Assembly: GCF_004193775.1 (NCBI RefSeq)
Contig: NC_041008.1
Span: 42,813,136 to 42,877,135, forward strand
Direction of reading: 5' to 3'
Source: Glycine soja
Taxonomy: Eukaryota > Streptophyta > Magnoliopsida > Fabales > Fabaceae
DNA: 64,000 bases
Position 1 is the stretch's first letter. Every line of letters begins with the position of its first letter. The notes below the pieces were generated by a model. The model searched no databases, was not told the origin of the DNA, and saw only the letters and a list, made by a program, of their open reading frames with translations. A program made the position numbers and the translations under genes. This document shows, in pieces, positions 1 through 11,891 of the stretch.

Positions 1-419
1 TAACGTGTACATTTTAACGCCACATCACTTGCCATATCAATTTGTGGACCCTGAACAATACATAAGTCCGGCAAGCTCTGAGTTTAACTTGTTGCCAAAA
101 GAGGTTGTTCAATGTTGAGGGTGATAACCTTGACAAATTTTAGGGGTAGCAGGCTTGTCAAGCCCCCCAACCTGGACAAATGTTATCTAGGTTAAAATGG
201 ATAGATTGTCTAGGGTAAGCGTGTTTTTCATCCCTTCGAGTAGAGTCTAGTGTTCTTATGTGAGAAGCCCCTGTATTTGACAATTTTGACATTTCTGACT
301 GTTAGAAAGAGCATTGAAGAAAGATGTTTTGTTTTACTTTAAGGTGGGCGCGTGTTATGCATGCATGTTGCTTTTGTACATGTGTCACTCTACGAGAGGG
401 CACGTCTTAAAGACGCGTT
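1..419. other. Non-coding flank, probably retroelement-derived
   Basis: I see no convincing reading frame. The stretch precedes the antisense ORF remnants of the Tat-type element and is probably part of that element's 3' region. No LTR end or target duplication could be placed, because the element runs off the window edge. Confidence 0.3.
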
Positions 420-3325
420 ATGTGGTTTGGTGGGGGTTACGTCGTTGCATGGGTTTTTAGAGTGTCGTTTCAACTCCTGTCAGTTATCGAAAGGTCGCAT
501 TGTCATTTAAATGGGGTGTACATTAGGTTTTCGTCATCATCATGCTTAAGCACCTCTTTTGCCTTTGTCTTTGCAACATGCCCCGATTGTCGCATTCTTC
601 ACAACTTCGGCCAAATGCTATCTGGATTTGTTGGACCTTTTCTCTATGTTTCCTTCATTCGATTTTCTTCGTCATTCCAGGTATTCCTCATTCTCGACAA
701 TGTCTTCTATTTTTGGTTCCGCATTAGGTGTAGGTGGAAGCAATTTCGGGTGTTCCATCCAACAACCCATGGTGGAATGGGAAGTGGTTCTCATTGGTGA
801 TTACTCATTGGAGGAATCACCTCATGAGGCTTCTGACAGCGAGTCCTCCTTCTTCAAGAGGTTGATGAAGCCGAGTCATGTCAGCGAGGGTAGCTCCTGA
901 CCCCATGAAGGGGTAGAGCCCTTTATTGCTGCTCTGGAAGAAGAACTTTCGGCGACTACTACAAGAGGTAACGGAGGTGAAGTTAGGATTTTTCCTCAAA
1001 ACAGGCGTCATTGTGGTATCGAAGCGCCTTCGTCCCCTCCCTTTGTTGTTGGTTTCAAATGGGTGAAGGACGATGTTCTAAGGTATTTCTCCTCGATAAC
1101 ATCCTCAATGGGCTCTATGGCACCAACTTGAGCTGGCCAAGCCGGGCAACTCCCGTAAGATGATTGTCCTAGTTTGTAGGAAGGACGAGTTTTTATTCAT
1201 GTGTGATGGTTCAGGCTGTTGACCCTTCTTCTAAGTCTACTGCTACATGTTTGAGGTTTTGAACTTGACTTTTCCGCTACACACCTTCCAATTTGCCCTC
1301 CTAAAGCGCTTGAACGTAGCTTCTTCCCAAATTCATCCTAATGGCTAGGCGATGGTAAGGGCCTTTGAGGTCCTGTGTCCATTCTTCAATATCAGATCCA
1401 ACGTGCCTATGTTCCTCTACTTCTTTGAAATGAAGTTGACTGGGAAGATTGGTTGGGTGTTGTTGAGCAGTGTGTCCAAGAAGATGTTCGAGTTCAAGTC
1501 AAACGTGTTTCATATATTCAAGGACTGTTTCTTCAAGGTCAAGGCAACCAGTGTCATCGCTGATAAGTTTCCACTGATGCATGATTGGAATATGGAACCT
1601 CGTTTCCCCTTTTACTAGCAATCGGACCCCAAGAGGTTCAAGTCCTTCGATGAGCGTCTAATGTCTTCAGAGGAGAGGACAAACATGGCTATCTTGGAAT
1701 GATTGCCAACCTCACTTGACGCACGTGCCATCCTGTCTTTACCTTTGGCAAGCGACCCCCTTACTGTTCTGGATGGTAAATGTCTTGACTATTTCTCTTT
1801 TGCGTTTGTTTAGTATAACTTTGTCATTTCTGATTTTTGAATGGTGGCCCTTGGTAAAACATGTTGGACCTACTGGAGATGATATACATCCTCTTACCTC
1901 GTCATTCCTAAGCCTTCTGCTAGGGAAGGAGGTCAAACTAAAGCCAGAGTCAACCCTCCTCGAGCTTTTGAAGCTGATGAGGAAGAAGTTTTTAAGGTTA
2001 CACCCAACGTGCTTCCACCTGTGGCAACCAAGAGGAAGCGCAATGAAGGGGCTAGGGGGTCCGATCAGCGCAAGAAGTTGAGGGCCCCCTTTAGTCTTTG
2101 AGCTTTGAAGCAAGCTACTAGGTTGATGTCCTGTTTGAGTCGCCCTTTCCCTACCAGCTCCTAAGATTCACCTTCAGCCCCTTTGCCTTCTCAAGTTGTT
2201 GTTGTTGTTGTGGTTATTTTTGATTCCCTTATACCTCTATTTGTGCCTCTTCAGGCGATCCCTTCCACTATGCTGGCTACGTCAACCCCCTTGGTGGTTC
2301 CTGTTTCTGCTCCTCTTTCTTCTATTATGATGCCATTGCTAAATGTTGGTGTGACAACAATAGATGCCTTGGTGAACCTGCATCCTCCTTCCTCGGCCTT
2401 GCTACCCTCAGCTCCAACCATCTTGCCTTCAGCAATACCTTCCTCCTCTTCGCCTCCAAGTGTTTCACTAGACCATGTATACACTTGTCGGGATACAAAG
2501 TCATTGTGGAGCATGGTCTACAAGCCTAAGCAGAGGAATCCTACTAACTTTGTATCCCTTTTTTTATCAAAACCTTATTCGATCAGTCGGGGTACAAAAT
2601 TCAACCGTTGCTACGAAGGTCTTTCTCCAAAGGAGTCTGGCTATCTTGGAGGAGAATGGAAAAGGCACAAGGAGGCTCTGAACAAGATTATATCTTTAGA
2701 GACTAAGGTCACCAAATGGAGAGCCATTACTCGGACTGTGTGGTGAGTAAAGCATCCTAAAGTGGCCAACACTACTATTGCCCTTGCTGAAGTCGTTAGG
2801 TCTAACTACCAGTTGTAGTTCATGGGCAATGATGTCTTTGCTAAGCTAGTGAGCACATGACTGGATGGTGATGAGGTGTTCGAACGTTGCAAAGATTTAT
2901 TGAAGGAAAGTTATGACTTCGTGAGCAAGGTAGAGCGCTTCACTAAAGAGAAGGAAGAACTTAATGCGATAGTGTCTGAATCTGCTAAGGAGATTGTTGA
3001 TCTCTAAGCCTGGGTAAAAGAGTCAAAGCTTATTGCGTCCAGTCTCCAGGCTAAGCTAAAGGAGTTCGAGCTTAAAGTGGCAAAGGAGAAGGAAGAAAAT
3101 AAAGAGCTTGAGGAGGAGCTAATAATGTTTAAAAAGGAAGTCGTGGAGCAACACGAGAAGGGATTCCTCAAGACCGTCAAGCAGGTCGATTTCTTCACTG
3201 AGGGTCTTGACTTATGCCTTTTTGACCCGTTTAAAGATGTGAAGGATGATCAATTGCTTGACAAGGAGGAGATTGTTGTTGGGGAGGAGGACGATGATGG
3301 AGAAGACAATGAGGCCAATGTTTAG
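420..3325 (+). pseudogene. Decayed retroelement-associated ORF with C-terminal coiled coil
   Basis: Several plus-strand frames form a broken protein. The segment at 1352-1618 (FEVLCPFFNIRSNVPMF, then a Phe/Lys-rich stretch and PRFPFY) resembles the N-terminal part of the large accessory ORFs carried by plant Ty3-gypsy elements. The segment at 2183-2746 is Pro/Ser-rich. The segment at 2880-3325 is a Lys/Glu-rich coiled coil (for example NKELEEELIMF) ending in an acidic tail and a stop at 3323-3325. Stops and frame changes between the pieces show decay. It lies antisense to and downstream of the minus-strand integrase at 4130-5190, which is the place where Tat-lineage elements are known to carry antisense extra ORFs. 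Assignment to that class is inference. Confidence 0.5.
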
Positions 3326-4129
3326 GCCGTGTTTCCTTTTACTTTTCTTTATTTTTTTGGTTTTATGGTCGTACTAGCCTTGAAACTTTGACAATATCTT
3401 TTCTTCTTTAATGCATTTTATTTTTTATCGTTGTCCTCTCCTGCGGTGTTAAGGACTTGCATGTTGTTGTTTAGCCTTTGATACTTGTCGTAGAATAATG
3501 AGAGTGGTCCTTTGCGTTAAGCGCAATTTTGCCTTACTTGATGGATTTGTACAAAATAGAGAACAAGATATCATCCGATCATCTCAGGTTTAATTTCAGC
3601 CTTGTTGAAAGTCTTGCCCAATAATCTTGGGTTAGGTTCAACATGAAGCTACTCCCTTTTCGCTTTGCGGAGCTTCTTACCTAAAGCCATGAGGACTTAC
3701 ACGAGTAGCATGTTAAGTTAATTTGGACCCTGATTGTGACTTCTCCAAGAGTGTTAATTGTGAAAGACAAACCTTAAGGGTAAAAAGGCCTATCAAGGGT
3801 GGACCTTGGGTTTGACGTGCCTTTGGAGATTCTACCAGGGACATGTTTGTCCTGGGTTTAGCAAGACTCACCAGGGACTGACCTTGGGTTTGACGAGCCT
3901 TTGGAGGTTCATGTCATCAATATATGCACAAAGAAAATAATAAAGACTGAAGAGAGAAGGAATTCTTTTTAGTTCAATCATTTGAGTACAAGTTCCTTCC
4001 ATTCCTTAGGTGTGCCTCATTAAAACCTCTCAATCCAAAACCCTTATTTTTATCTTTTGGGACAAAAGACTTGAGTAGGAAAAAGAGTATAACACCTGGG
4101 CTTCTTGTAGATCAGCTGAAATAGAATTT
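3326..4129. other. Non-coding spacer inside the Tat-type remnant
   Basis: This lies between the plus-strand ORF and the minus-strand integrase remnant. It contains a short imperfect duplication around 3800-3910: the phrase GACCTTGGGTTTGACG followed by GCCTTTGGAG occurs twice about 80 bases apart. No coding frame was recognised. Confidence 0.35.
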
Positions 4130-5190
4130 TAGATGGGCAGCATTCCATGTTCTTGGAATTGCTTTTGCATTTAGTGCTTGTAGTATGTATGCTCAATTGT
4201 CTAAGCTTGCCACGACCCTCAATAGACCTTCCCAATTAGGTCCTAACTTTCCTGCTCATGGGTCCTTTCTTGCTTCACCTCAAACTCGCCACACTAGGTT
4301 GCTTGGTTGAAAGGCTCGAGGTTGAACCTTGGTATTGTATCTTCTTGATACTCAGAGCTTGGTGACCTCTTCCATGATTTTGACCATCTCTTGGACTTCA
4401 TCCTTCATCTCTAATTCCACCCTCATATTTTCTTCATTCTAGTGCGCTTGGAAAAACAATCTTCTTGCTTATGGTTCCCTGATTTCAACAGGGATCATGG
4501 CATTTGTGCCGTATGTAAGGCAAAAAAAAGTCTCGTTAGTCCTCGTCTGGGGTGAATAGTGATAAGCCCAAAGTATGTTGGGGAGTTTCTCCTTCCACGG
4601 GCCCTTGGACTTGTCAAGTCTTGTGCACAAGGCTTTAAGGATAACCTTGTTTGTTGCCTCTGCCTGTCCATTTTTCTAGGGATGTTCGATAGAAGTCAAG
4701 AGGTGCTTGACACCTAGCCTTGGTAGGAATTCTTCATAGGCTTGAGCTTTGAATTGGGTGCTGTAGTCAGCGACAATGGTGTAAATAAGAATATATTTGC
4801 ATATGAGGTGCTTTCGGGTGAACTTCTCTACCTCACTAGCCAAAATTTCTCGTAGTGGCCTTGCCTCGATCCACTTAGTGAAATAGTCAATGACGACTAA
4901 CAATAACTTAACTTTTCCTAGGGCTTTTGGCAACGACCCTAGTATGTCCATCCCCCACACGACAAAAGGTCATGGGGAACTCAAGTTATGGAGGTTGTTG
5001 GGTGGTGTGCGTGGAACATTTGCAAATTCTTGGCATCATCTACACCTCCTTGTGAAGTTGAGGGTGTCGCCCTTAAGTGTCGGCCAATAGTAACTAGCAT
5101 GCACTACTTTGGTTTCCAGGGAGTGCCCCCCGTATGGAGGTCACATATTCCTTCATGTAACTCTCACATGACCCATCTTATCAATGAGGT
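4130..5190 (-). pseudogene. Ty3-gypsy (Tat-lineage-like) integrase remnant
   Basis: Reading leftwards on the minus strand, the region holds a zinc-finger-side segment with the phrase FANVPRTPPNN, then the integrase core (WGMDILGSLPKALGK, DYFTKWIEARPL, then a degraded second catalytic Asp region at VADYSTQF where DNG is expected). It continues past a stop into the conserved GQAE-type motif (NGQAEATNKVILKALCTRL), and at about 4290-4310 into the KVQPRAFQPSNLVWRV phrase typical of the integrase C-terminus. Several in-frame stops make it a pseudogene. The WGMDILG/DYFTKWIEA signature fits the Tat lineage rather than Athila, so this is a different element from the RNase H fragment that abuts it near 5190. 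Confidence 0.75.
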
Positions 5191-5584
5191 TTAGAATCGG
5201 CCTTGTTGAGCAAATATTTAATAGCTGCATGATAAGTGTAGATGATGACTTTTGATCCTACCAAGTAAGATCTGAACTTTTCAAGTGCATAGACAATTGC
5301 CAACATTTCTTTTTCTGTGGTGGCATAGTTAACCTGTGCATCATTCAAAACTTTGTTGGCGTAATATATAGCATGAAAAATCTTGCCTTTTCTCTGTCCA
5401 AGCACAACACCTACAGCATAATCACTTGCATCACACATCAATTCAAACTCTCGCCCCCAATCTGGTGTTGTAATCACCAGAGCAAATACTAGTATGGCTT
5501 TGAGATCATTAAATGTTTCCATACATTCTTTATTAAACACAAAAGCAACGTCTTTATTCAATAGATTACTGAGTGGTTTGGCTA
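5181..5584 (-). pseudogene. RNase H fragment of the Athila-like pol
   Basis: The minus-strand frame reads KPLSNLLNKDVAFVFNKEC, then FELMCDASDYAVGVVLGQRK (first RNase H Asp), YATTEKEMLAIVYALEKFRS and IIYTYHAAIKYLLNKADSKP. The order and spacing are those of plant gypsy RT-RNase H. The usual YTDH motif is YTYH here, so a catalytic Asp is lost. The frame ends at the junction near 5190. The N-terminal continuation lies at 11897-12101, beyond the Ogre-like insertion. The fragment is not functional. Confidence 0.85.
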
Positions 5585-7685
5585 TGTCATACCCTAATTT
5601 TGTCCGGGGACCATTGTTTGTCGGCATGCGACCTTCGTTTGACCACCTCAAAATGTTTAACACCCATCTTTATGGAATCCGTAAAGTTCTGAGATATTTC
5701 GAGAAGAAACCGGTCAAAAACACGAAAACGGGAGTGTATTTAGCAAAGTGGGGTGTGTGTAAATAAACTGTTACACTATAATTTCATCCGAGGACCATTG
5801 TTGATCGCTTCGGAAGGCTTAAACACTCATCACGGTGGAATCTGTAGTGTTTCGTGAGATTTTGGAAAGAAAACAGTCAAAAACACAAAAATGGGGGGTG
5901 AACTTATCAAGATAGGGGTGTAAATAGCAATAATCTAGGCCTTTCGAGAACATTTTGAAAGTTGTGTTGCTTAAGGAGGAAGCAACTGGGCGACAAGCTC
6001 CTCCACGTTGCTGAAAAATGGTTTTCGAGACTTCCGTGGCTTTCGTAATGCTACCGTAAAATTTCTAAAAACCTTGGGTAAGCATATTTCACTTAACATT
6101 GGTGAAAGGGAAGAGAAAAAAAGATGAAAATCAAATCCGAAACACTTTCGTAAGGCTTCCGTAACTTTTCCGTAAAGTACGAAAAGGAGGGTGAACTTAG
6201 TAGTTGGAGTACACTTAGAAATCTTCCTCAAGAAGTCTCTGGGCGGCAAGCACCTCCCTTTTTCCCTATAAATAGGGGAGGAGGGGCTGTTTCAAAATAT
6301 TCCGGACCCCTTGGCTATGCATTTCGGCTATTTTGGGCAAAAAACATGTTTTCGTGAAGAAAAATCGAGTCGAAGTGCTTCCGAGGTGCTTCCGTAAGCG
6401 TTTCTGTGGAAATTCTTCATCGTTCTTCACCGTTCTTCGTTCGTTCTTCGTCATTCTTCAGTCTTCAACCGGTAAATTCCCAAAATTGAATCTTTCAATT
6501 CATTCTATACACCCTTAGTGGTCCCTACTTGTTTTGTGTACTTTCACTTTAATTTCGCTTACTTTCAGTTTTCTTTTCTTCCGCTTTAACGAACTTTTAA
6601 CCGTTTATTTAAGCCATTTTCTTACCTAATAAATGATAAAATGAATTTCAACTAATCATTTATGTTGTAATCTCGTTTAATCACTGTTAAAACAAAATTT
6701 AACCGATCATTCACGCTGTAACCTCGGTTAAACCAAAAAAAGCAAAATAATAATAAAATAATCAAATATCTTTAAATAAAATGATCAAAAAAATCAAATC
6801 AGACGTTTTTCTTTGAAAGTTTCCTTGAATTAATTGACTAATAATCAAAGTGAAAACAAGGCTAAAATCAACTCACAAATCAAGCTTTGTCCGCAAAAAT
6901 CACTAAAAACCGTTTTAAGGTCCAACGCCTTAAATGGTCCTCTTTGCTTTTATCGGTTAACATGGACCATTCAAAAGCATAAAATCAACATGTAACTTTA
7001 CCACTTTTGCAAGAACTATGTAGGTCTGATTTCCTTATCACAATTGAGGATACGTAGGAGCAAAAGCCTCGCTTTTGTCGACCACCCCAAGAGATCGCTA
7101 ATGGTCCAACGCCTTAACGTTTCTCTTCTTTCAAAACCAAGAGATCGTTAATGGTCCAACGCCTTAACGTTTCTCTCCTTTCAAAAGAATCAAAAGATCA
7201 TTTAATGGTCCAACGCCTTAAATGATTTTTTGTTCGGTTAAAATTGATCTTGCGGAAAAAGATCAAAACAACTTAACCAACGTCTAGTTCTGGAAGAACT
7301 ACGTAGGTCTGATTTCCTCATCGCAATTGAGGATACGTAGGAGCGAGGGAAACACCCTTCTCGACCACACCAAAATTAAAAACATAAAAAGCATAAAAAC
7401 ACAAAAAGACATAAAAAAAGGGAAAATAAAACATTTTGAAGTCATATTTGCACACTTGATTAAAGGCTGTCGTCCCTTGTGACGGACGCGTGGGGTGCTA
7501 ATACCTTCCCCGTGCGTAAAAACAACTCCCGAACCTTTCACGATTAAGTTCGTAGACCACACCTTTCTGGTTTTTCCGACGTTTTCCTCGAATAAACGTT
7601 GGTGGCGACTCCGTGCATTTTCCTTTCTTGGAAGACGCACCCTTAAGCCCCGCGTCGCCCTCCCGCCGAAGGGTAGGCTACGACA
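5585..7685 (+). repeat. 5' LTR of the Ogre-like element (2101 bp)
   Basis: It starts TGTCATACCC and ends GGCTACGACA, so the termini carry the inverted repeat TGTC/GACA. A TATA box lies at 6265-6276. Positions 6551-7620 align with 10863-11890 of the 3' LTR by eye. Inside, the 15-mer GGTCCAACGCCTTAA occurs four times (near 6920, 7101, 7152, 7207), against three times in the 3' LTR, so the copies differ by one unit of a short tandem repeat. Confidence 0.88.
6265..6276 (+). promoter_or_regulatory. TATA box of the Ogre-like 5' LTR
   Basis: CCTATAAATAGG is a strong plant TATA box located about 680 bases into the LTR. The transcription start would fall near 6300. The 3' LTR copy lacks this part through deletion. 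Confidence 0.65.
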
Positions 7686-7687
7686 GT

Positions 7688-7706
7688 TGGCGACTCCACT
7701 GGGGAC
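7688..7706 (+). promoter_or_regulatory. Primer-binding site of the Ogre-like element
   Basis: TGGCGACTCCACTGGGGAC begins two bases after the LTR end and opens with TGG, as needed to pair with the CCA end of a tRNA. Legume Ogre elements carry a similar site, usually assigned to tRNA-Arg; I did not check the tRNA. Confidence 0.75.
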
Positions 7707-9322
7707 TATTTTTAGAGAGTTAGGCCTTCTAATCTCATGCAATATCATGACTTCTTCTTTTGTCGGTTTCCTTTTATTTCTCTTACGTTCTTGTAAATAA
7801 CTCTTTGATGCTTTTAGTGTGTTTTTAGAAATGTATGCATGAGATAGATATTTATTCATTTGATGCACACAAACACCAACACTATTTGTACACACGGTGA
7901 GTTGAAAAGGGGCCCTATACCCGGGTCCATGGGAACATAAGGAGTGGAGGTGAATCTGTGGTCATGTTGGGTCTCCGACTTGCTTGATAACAGTGAACCC
8001 TCATATAGAGTTTTTCTCTTTGATAACATATTGTTGCCGGTAGTCCCTACTGCCACAATATGTTTTTTTTAAGGGGATGATACCTCTAGAAACCATCAAG
8101 AGAGATATGACCACCTTGGGAATTATCACTAAAAGCCTTTTAGTTCCTCCCATTTAGGTCCCTAAAATAGGGGCACGAAGCGAACACGCTGCGTGCCTTT
8201 TTAACACTGCCATGCATATAACCTAAATGTCATGTACGCTTTTGCTGTATGATTATTTGTGGATATTTCCATACTGTGTACATCCCGGTGTTGTGCTTTT
8301 GTGCATCTGCATCATGTCGTCATGCACGTGTTGTATGTTGGTCTCATCTTTTGTCACAGGAAGCCGGAAGGTCCATATCACCTTCTTAACTACACACATG
8401 GGGCACTGTGCCCCTGAATGCGCAAGTAAGAAGAGATGATTTTCTAGGCTCTCGTGTTCGTAAATGCATTCATATCATGCATCGCATAAGAATCTCTCCA
8501 TGGCATCATAATGGACGTATCGTTCCTGCATTTGTCACTTATCATTTCATGCATTGCATTTTGCATAAGTCATTTCATCACCATGCATATGCATCTAACA
8601 TGTTTTTGCATACCCTTTATTTTCATGCAAAACAAAAACAAAAAAGAAGCATGAAAATTCACGTTGTGTTCTTAGTTTCATGTGTTAGGTACCATGAGCC
8701 AATCATGTTGGGATCATAAACCTATTTCCAAAAAAAAAAAACAAAACAAAATGATTGAGCATGGTACCTAATGCGTGGTTAACTAGGAAATGATGTTTCT
8801 TCGGGCATCTCAATCTCATAATTACATTTTCCATGCATAACATACATATTCCCAAGTCTTTCATCTCTATGAAATGTTGTCGAAGTATTGGCGATCAAAA
8901 TTGCCATTCCTTGGGTTATGGGGTTGAACCAAGCTCATGCTTTTAACAACCAGTTCATCAAGTCAAGTTGAAGTATGGAAGTAACCATCTTGCAAAAATT
9001 GGGGCAAAAGATGGATCGGGTTACATCGTTGCTTCGTCTACTGCCAAACACATTTAGGACTATTGATGTCCTTATTACTTCTAGTTTCACCTTGACAAAG
9101 ATGTCATGGACCATGTTGAAAATCTAAATTGATTCAACCCTATGTCTTGCGTAAAAATTCGCAATACTTCAACTGTGCATCATTCGCATACATCCATGCT
9201 TTTCATTGGTTGCATTGTTCATTGCATTCTTTCCTTGAAAAAAAATGAACTTAATCATTGTTATCAAAAGGAAAGAACACGCTTTACGGCGCCTTTACTG
9301 AACCCGTGCTAGAGCTAGAGTA
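7707..9322 (+). other. Leader of the Ogre-like element
   Basis: This is a long untranslated leader between PBS and gag with no ORF I can support. Ogre-type elements often have an extra ORF here, but only short frames are visible, so it is absent or decayed. The sequence is rich in CATGCAT-like words around 8190-8620. Confidence 0.5.
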
Positions 9323-10705
9323 ATGGGTGAAGTAGAGAAGGAGCAAAAGCAGATGAAGGCCGACATGGAGGTCATGAAAGAGCAAATGGCCACAATGATG
9401 GAGGCCATGATGAGCATGAAGAAGATAATGGAATCCAATGCGGTTGCAATTGCCGCTACCAACGCTGTTGCTAAGGTGAACCCGATGCCCCCATCTGGCC
9501 TCAACCAAATGAATCATCCAACCTCAGCTATGGTAGGCAAAGATTTGGGAAGTATGAGCGGCCACTATTATGTGCAAATTCAAAACAAGCACGCCTTTCC
9601 ACCATATGGCTTGCCTCCCAACTATACACTACCCAATGTGGCATACACTCCCAGTGAGGATGTCAATAACTCTGCTCCCATACTCATTGAAAGCCGACAA
9701 CCTCAAACTGATCATGCACATGCCTCTCAACCCATGGGGGAGACACATGAAATGCCCCACCATAATCTAGCGGACTTTGAGTCTTGCCTCGGATATGCCA
9801 CTGAAGGGCAAGCAGTTGGTGGTATACCCCTGCAAAACACTTTGGAGGGCCCTCAGTATCACCCACAACCACACCCCTCACATTCCACAGCGGTTAAAAA
9901 CCCTCATGCTATGGCAGAAATGGGAAAGTTGGATCATCTAGAGGAAAGGCTCAGGGCCATTGAAGGAGCCAAAGATTATGCCTTTGTTAACCTAGAAGAG
10001 TTGTTCCTAGTACCCAATATCATCACCCCTCCCAAGTTCAAGGTGCCGGACTTTGACAAGTACAAGGGGACTACTTGCCCCAAGAACCATCTAAAGATGT
10101 ATTGTCGGAAGATGGGGGCATACACAAAAGATGAGGAACTGTTGATAAATTTCTTCCAAGAAAGTCTTATTGGGGTAGCTGTTACTTGGTACACTAACTT
10201 GGAACCTTCTCGAGTCCATTCTTGGAAGGACCTAATGGTTGCCTTCGTTAGGCAGTATCAGTACAATTCTGATATGGCTCCGGATAGGATGCAACTACAG
10301 AACATGTGCAAAAAGGGGCATGAATCTTTCAAAGAATACGCCCAAAGGTGGAGAGACCTGGCAGCTCAAGTGGCACCTCCAATGACGGAGAAAGAGATGA
10401 TCACAATAATAGTAAACACATTACCAGTGTTTTACTATGAAAAAATGGTGGGGTACGCACCTTCAAGCTTTGCGGATTTGGTCTTCGCCGGCAAAAGGAT
10501 CGAAGTGGGTCTGAAAAGAGGCAAATTTGATCATCCTACTTTGATGAGTGAGAAAGCTGGGGAAAATGAAGAGGATGAGAATGAGGGAGAAACCCTTGCT
10601 ATGACTGCCATTCCTACACGGTCAAATTTCCCATCAGCCCAACAATGTCATTACTCAGCCAATAACAATCCCTCTCACCCAATCATTCACAAAGGTCATC
10701 CCTAA
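9323..10705 (+). CDS. gag: Gag protein of the Ogre-like element (460 aa)
   Basis: This is an open frame starting at the ATG in TAATGGGTGAAG. Residues 1-50 are a Met/Lys/Glu-rich coiled coil (EKEQKQMKADMEVMKEQMAT). The middle is low-complexity His/Pro/Asn-rich sequence. Residues ~195-400 form the capsid-like gag domain: LDHLEERLRAIEGAKDY, PPKFKVPDFDKYKGTTCPKN, then SWKDLMVAFVRQYQYN and MCKKGHESFKEYAQRWRDLA. This is the retrotransposon gag domain seen across plant Ty3-gypsy elements. The C-terminal end is acidic and then cut off where 3' LTR sequence begins shortly downstream. No zinc knuckle is seen. The frame is open, but the pol genes it depends on are missing. Confidence 0.85.
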   Translation: MGEVEKEQKQMKADMEVMKEQMATMMEAMMSMKKIMESNAVAIAATNAVAKVNPMPPSGLNQMNHPTSAMVGKDLGSMSGHYYVQIQNKHAFPPYGLPPNYTLPNVAYTPSEDVNNSAPILIESRQPQTDHAHASQPMGETHEMPHHNLADFESCLGYATEGQAVGGIPLQNTLEGPQYHPQPHPSHSTAVKNPHAMAEMGKLDHLEERLRAIEGAKDYAFVNLEELFLVPNIITPPKFKVPDFDKYKGTTCPKNHLKMYCRKMGAYTKDEELLINFFQESLIGVAVTWYTNLEPSRVHSWKDLMVAFVRQYQYNSDMAPDRMQLQNMCKKGHESFKEYAQRWRDLAAQVAPPMTEKEMITIIVNTLPVFYYEKMVGYAPSSFADLVFAGKRIEVGLKRGKFDHPTLMSEKAGENEEDENEGETLAMTAIPTRSNFPSAQQCHYSANNNPSHPIIHKGHP

Positions 10706-10862
10706 ATCAACCACAAAGTCTATCTACCGCACTTCCAATGATGAACACCACCTTTAGCACAAACCAAAACACCAACCAAAAAGGAATTTTGCAGCAAAAA
10801 GCCTGTAGGATTCACCCTAAATTTTGATGTCATATGCTAACTTGCTCCCATATCTACTCGAT

Positions 10863-11891
10863 AATTTCGCTTACTTTCAGTTTTCTTTTCTTCCGCTTTA
10901 ACGAGTTTTTAACCGTTTATTTAAGCCGTTTTCTCACCTAATAAATGATAAAATGAATTTCAAAGATCATTTGTGTTGTAATCTCGTTTAATCACTGTTA
11001 AAACAAAATCTAATCGATTGTTAACGCTGTAACCTCGGTTAAACAAAAAAAAGCAAAATAATAATAATATAATCAAAATATCTTTAAATAAAATAATCAA
11101 AAAAATAAAATCGGACGTTTTTCTTTGGAAGTTTCCTTGAATTAATTGACTAATAATCAAAGTGAAACCAAGGCTAAAATCAACTCACAAATCAAGCTTT
11201 GTCCGCAAAAATCACTAAAAACCATTTTAAGGTCCAACGCCTTAAATGGTCCTCTTTGCTTTTATCGGTTAACGTGGACCTTTCAAAAGCATAAAATCAA
11301 CATGTAACTTTATCACTTTTGCAATAACTATGTAGGTCTAATTTCCTCATCACAATTGAGGATACGTAGGAGCAAAAGCCCCACTTTTGTCGACCACCCC
11401 AAGAGATCGTTAATGGTCCAACGCCTTAACGTTTCTCTCCTTTCAAAAGAATCAAAAGATCATTTAATGGTCCAACGCCTTAAATGATTTTTTGTTCGGT
11501 TAAAATTGATCTTGCGGAAAAAGATCAAAACAACTTAACCAACGTTTAGTTCTGAAAGAACTACGTATGTCTGATTTCCTCATCGCAATAAAGGATACGT
11601 AGGAGCGAGGGAAACACCCTTGTCGACCACACCAAAATTAAAAACATAAAAAGCATAAAAACACAAAAAGACATAAAAAAGGGAAAATAAAACATTTTGA
11701 AGTCATATTTGCACACTTGATTAAAGGTTGTCGTCCCTTGTGACGGACGCGTGGGGTGCTAATACCCTCCCCGTGCATAAAAACAACTCCCGAACCTTTC
11801 ACGATTAAAGTTCGTAGACCACACCTTTCCGGTTTTTTCGATGTTTTCCTCGAATAAACGTTGATGGTAACTCCGTGCAATTTTCCTTTCA
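10863..11891 (+). repeat. Truncated 3' LTR of the Ogre-like element
   Basis: It aligns with 5' LTR positions 6551 to about 7624, missing the first ~966 bases (promoter included) and the last ~60 bases. It ends in CA directly against the target duplication GGCTA at 11892-11896. Differences from the 5' LTR are scattered substitutions, small indels and one fewer GGTCCAACGCCTTAA unit. Confidence 0.85.

Larger units (their letters stand above)
5585..11891 (+). mobile_element. Ogre-like (Tat lineage) LTR retrotransposon, internally deleted
   Basis: The element comprises a full 5' LTR (5585-7685), a PBS (7688-7706), a leader, gag (9323-10705) and a truncated 3' LTR (10863-11891). It is flanked by the 5-base direct repeat GGCTA (5580-5584 and 11892-11896). 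Pol is absent: gag runs almost directly into LTR sequence, so one deletion removed pol plus the first ~966 bases of the 3' LTR. A second deletion removed ~60 bases near the 3' LTR end yet left a terminal CA against the target duplication. It inserted into the minus-strand Athila-like pol. It would need proteins from another element to move. Confidence 0.85.

Noticed and set aside
7299..7895. 198-codon minus-strand ORF
   Set aside because: Lies across the Ogre-like LTR, PBS and leader; no protein similarity, and the 3' LTR copy does not keep it open.
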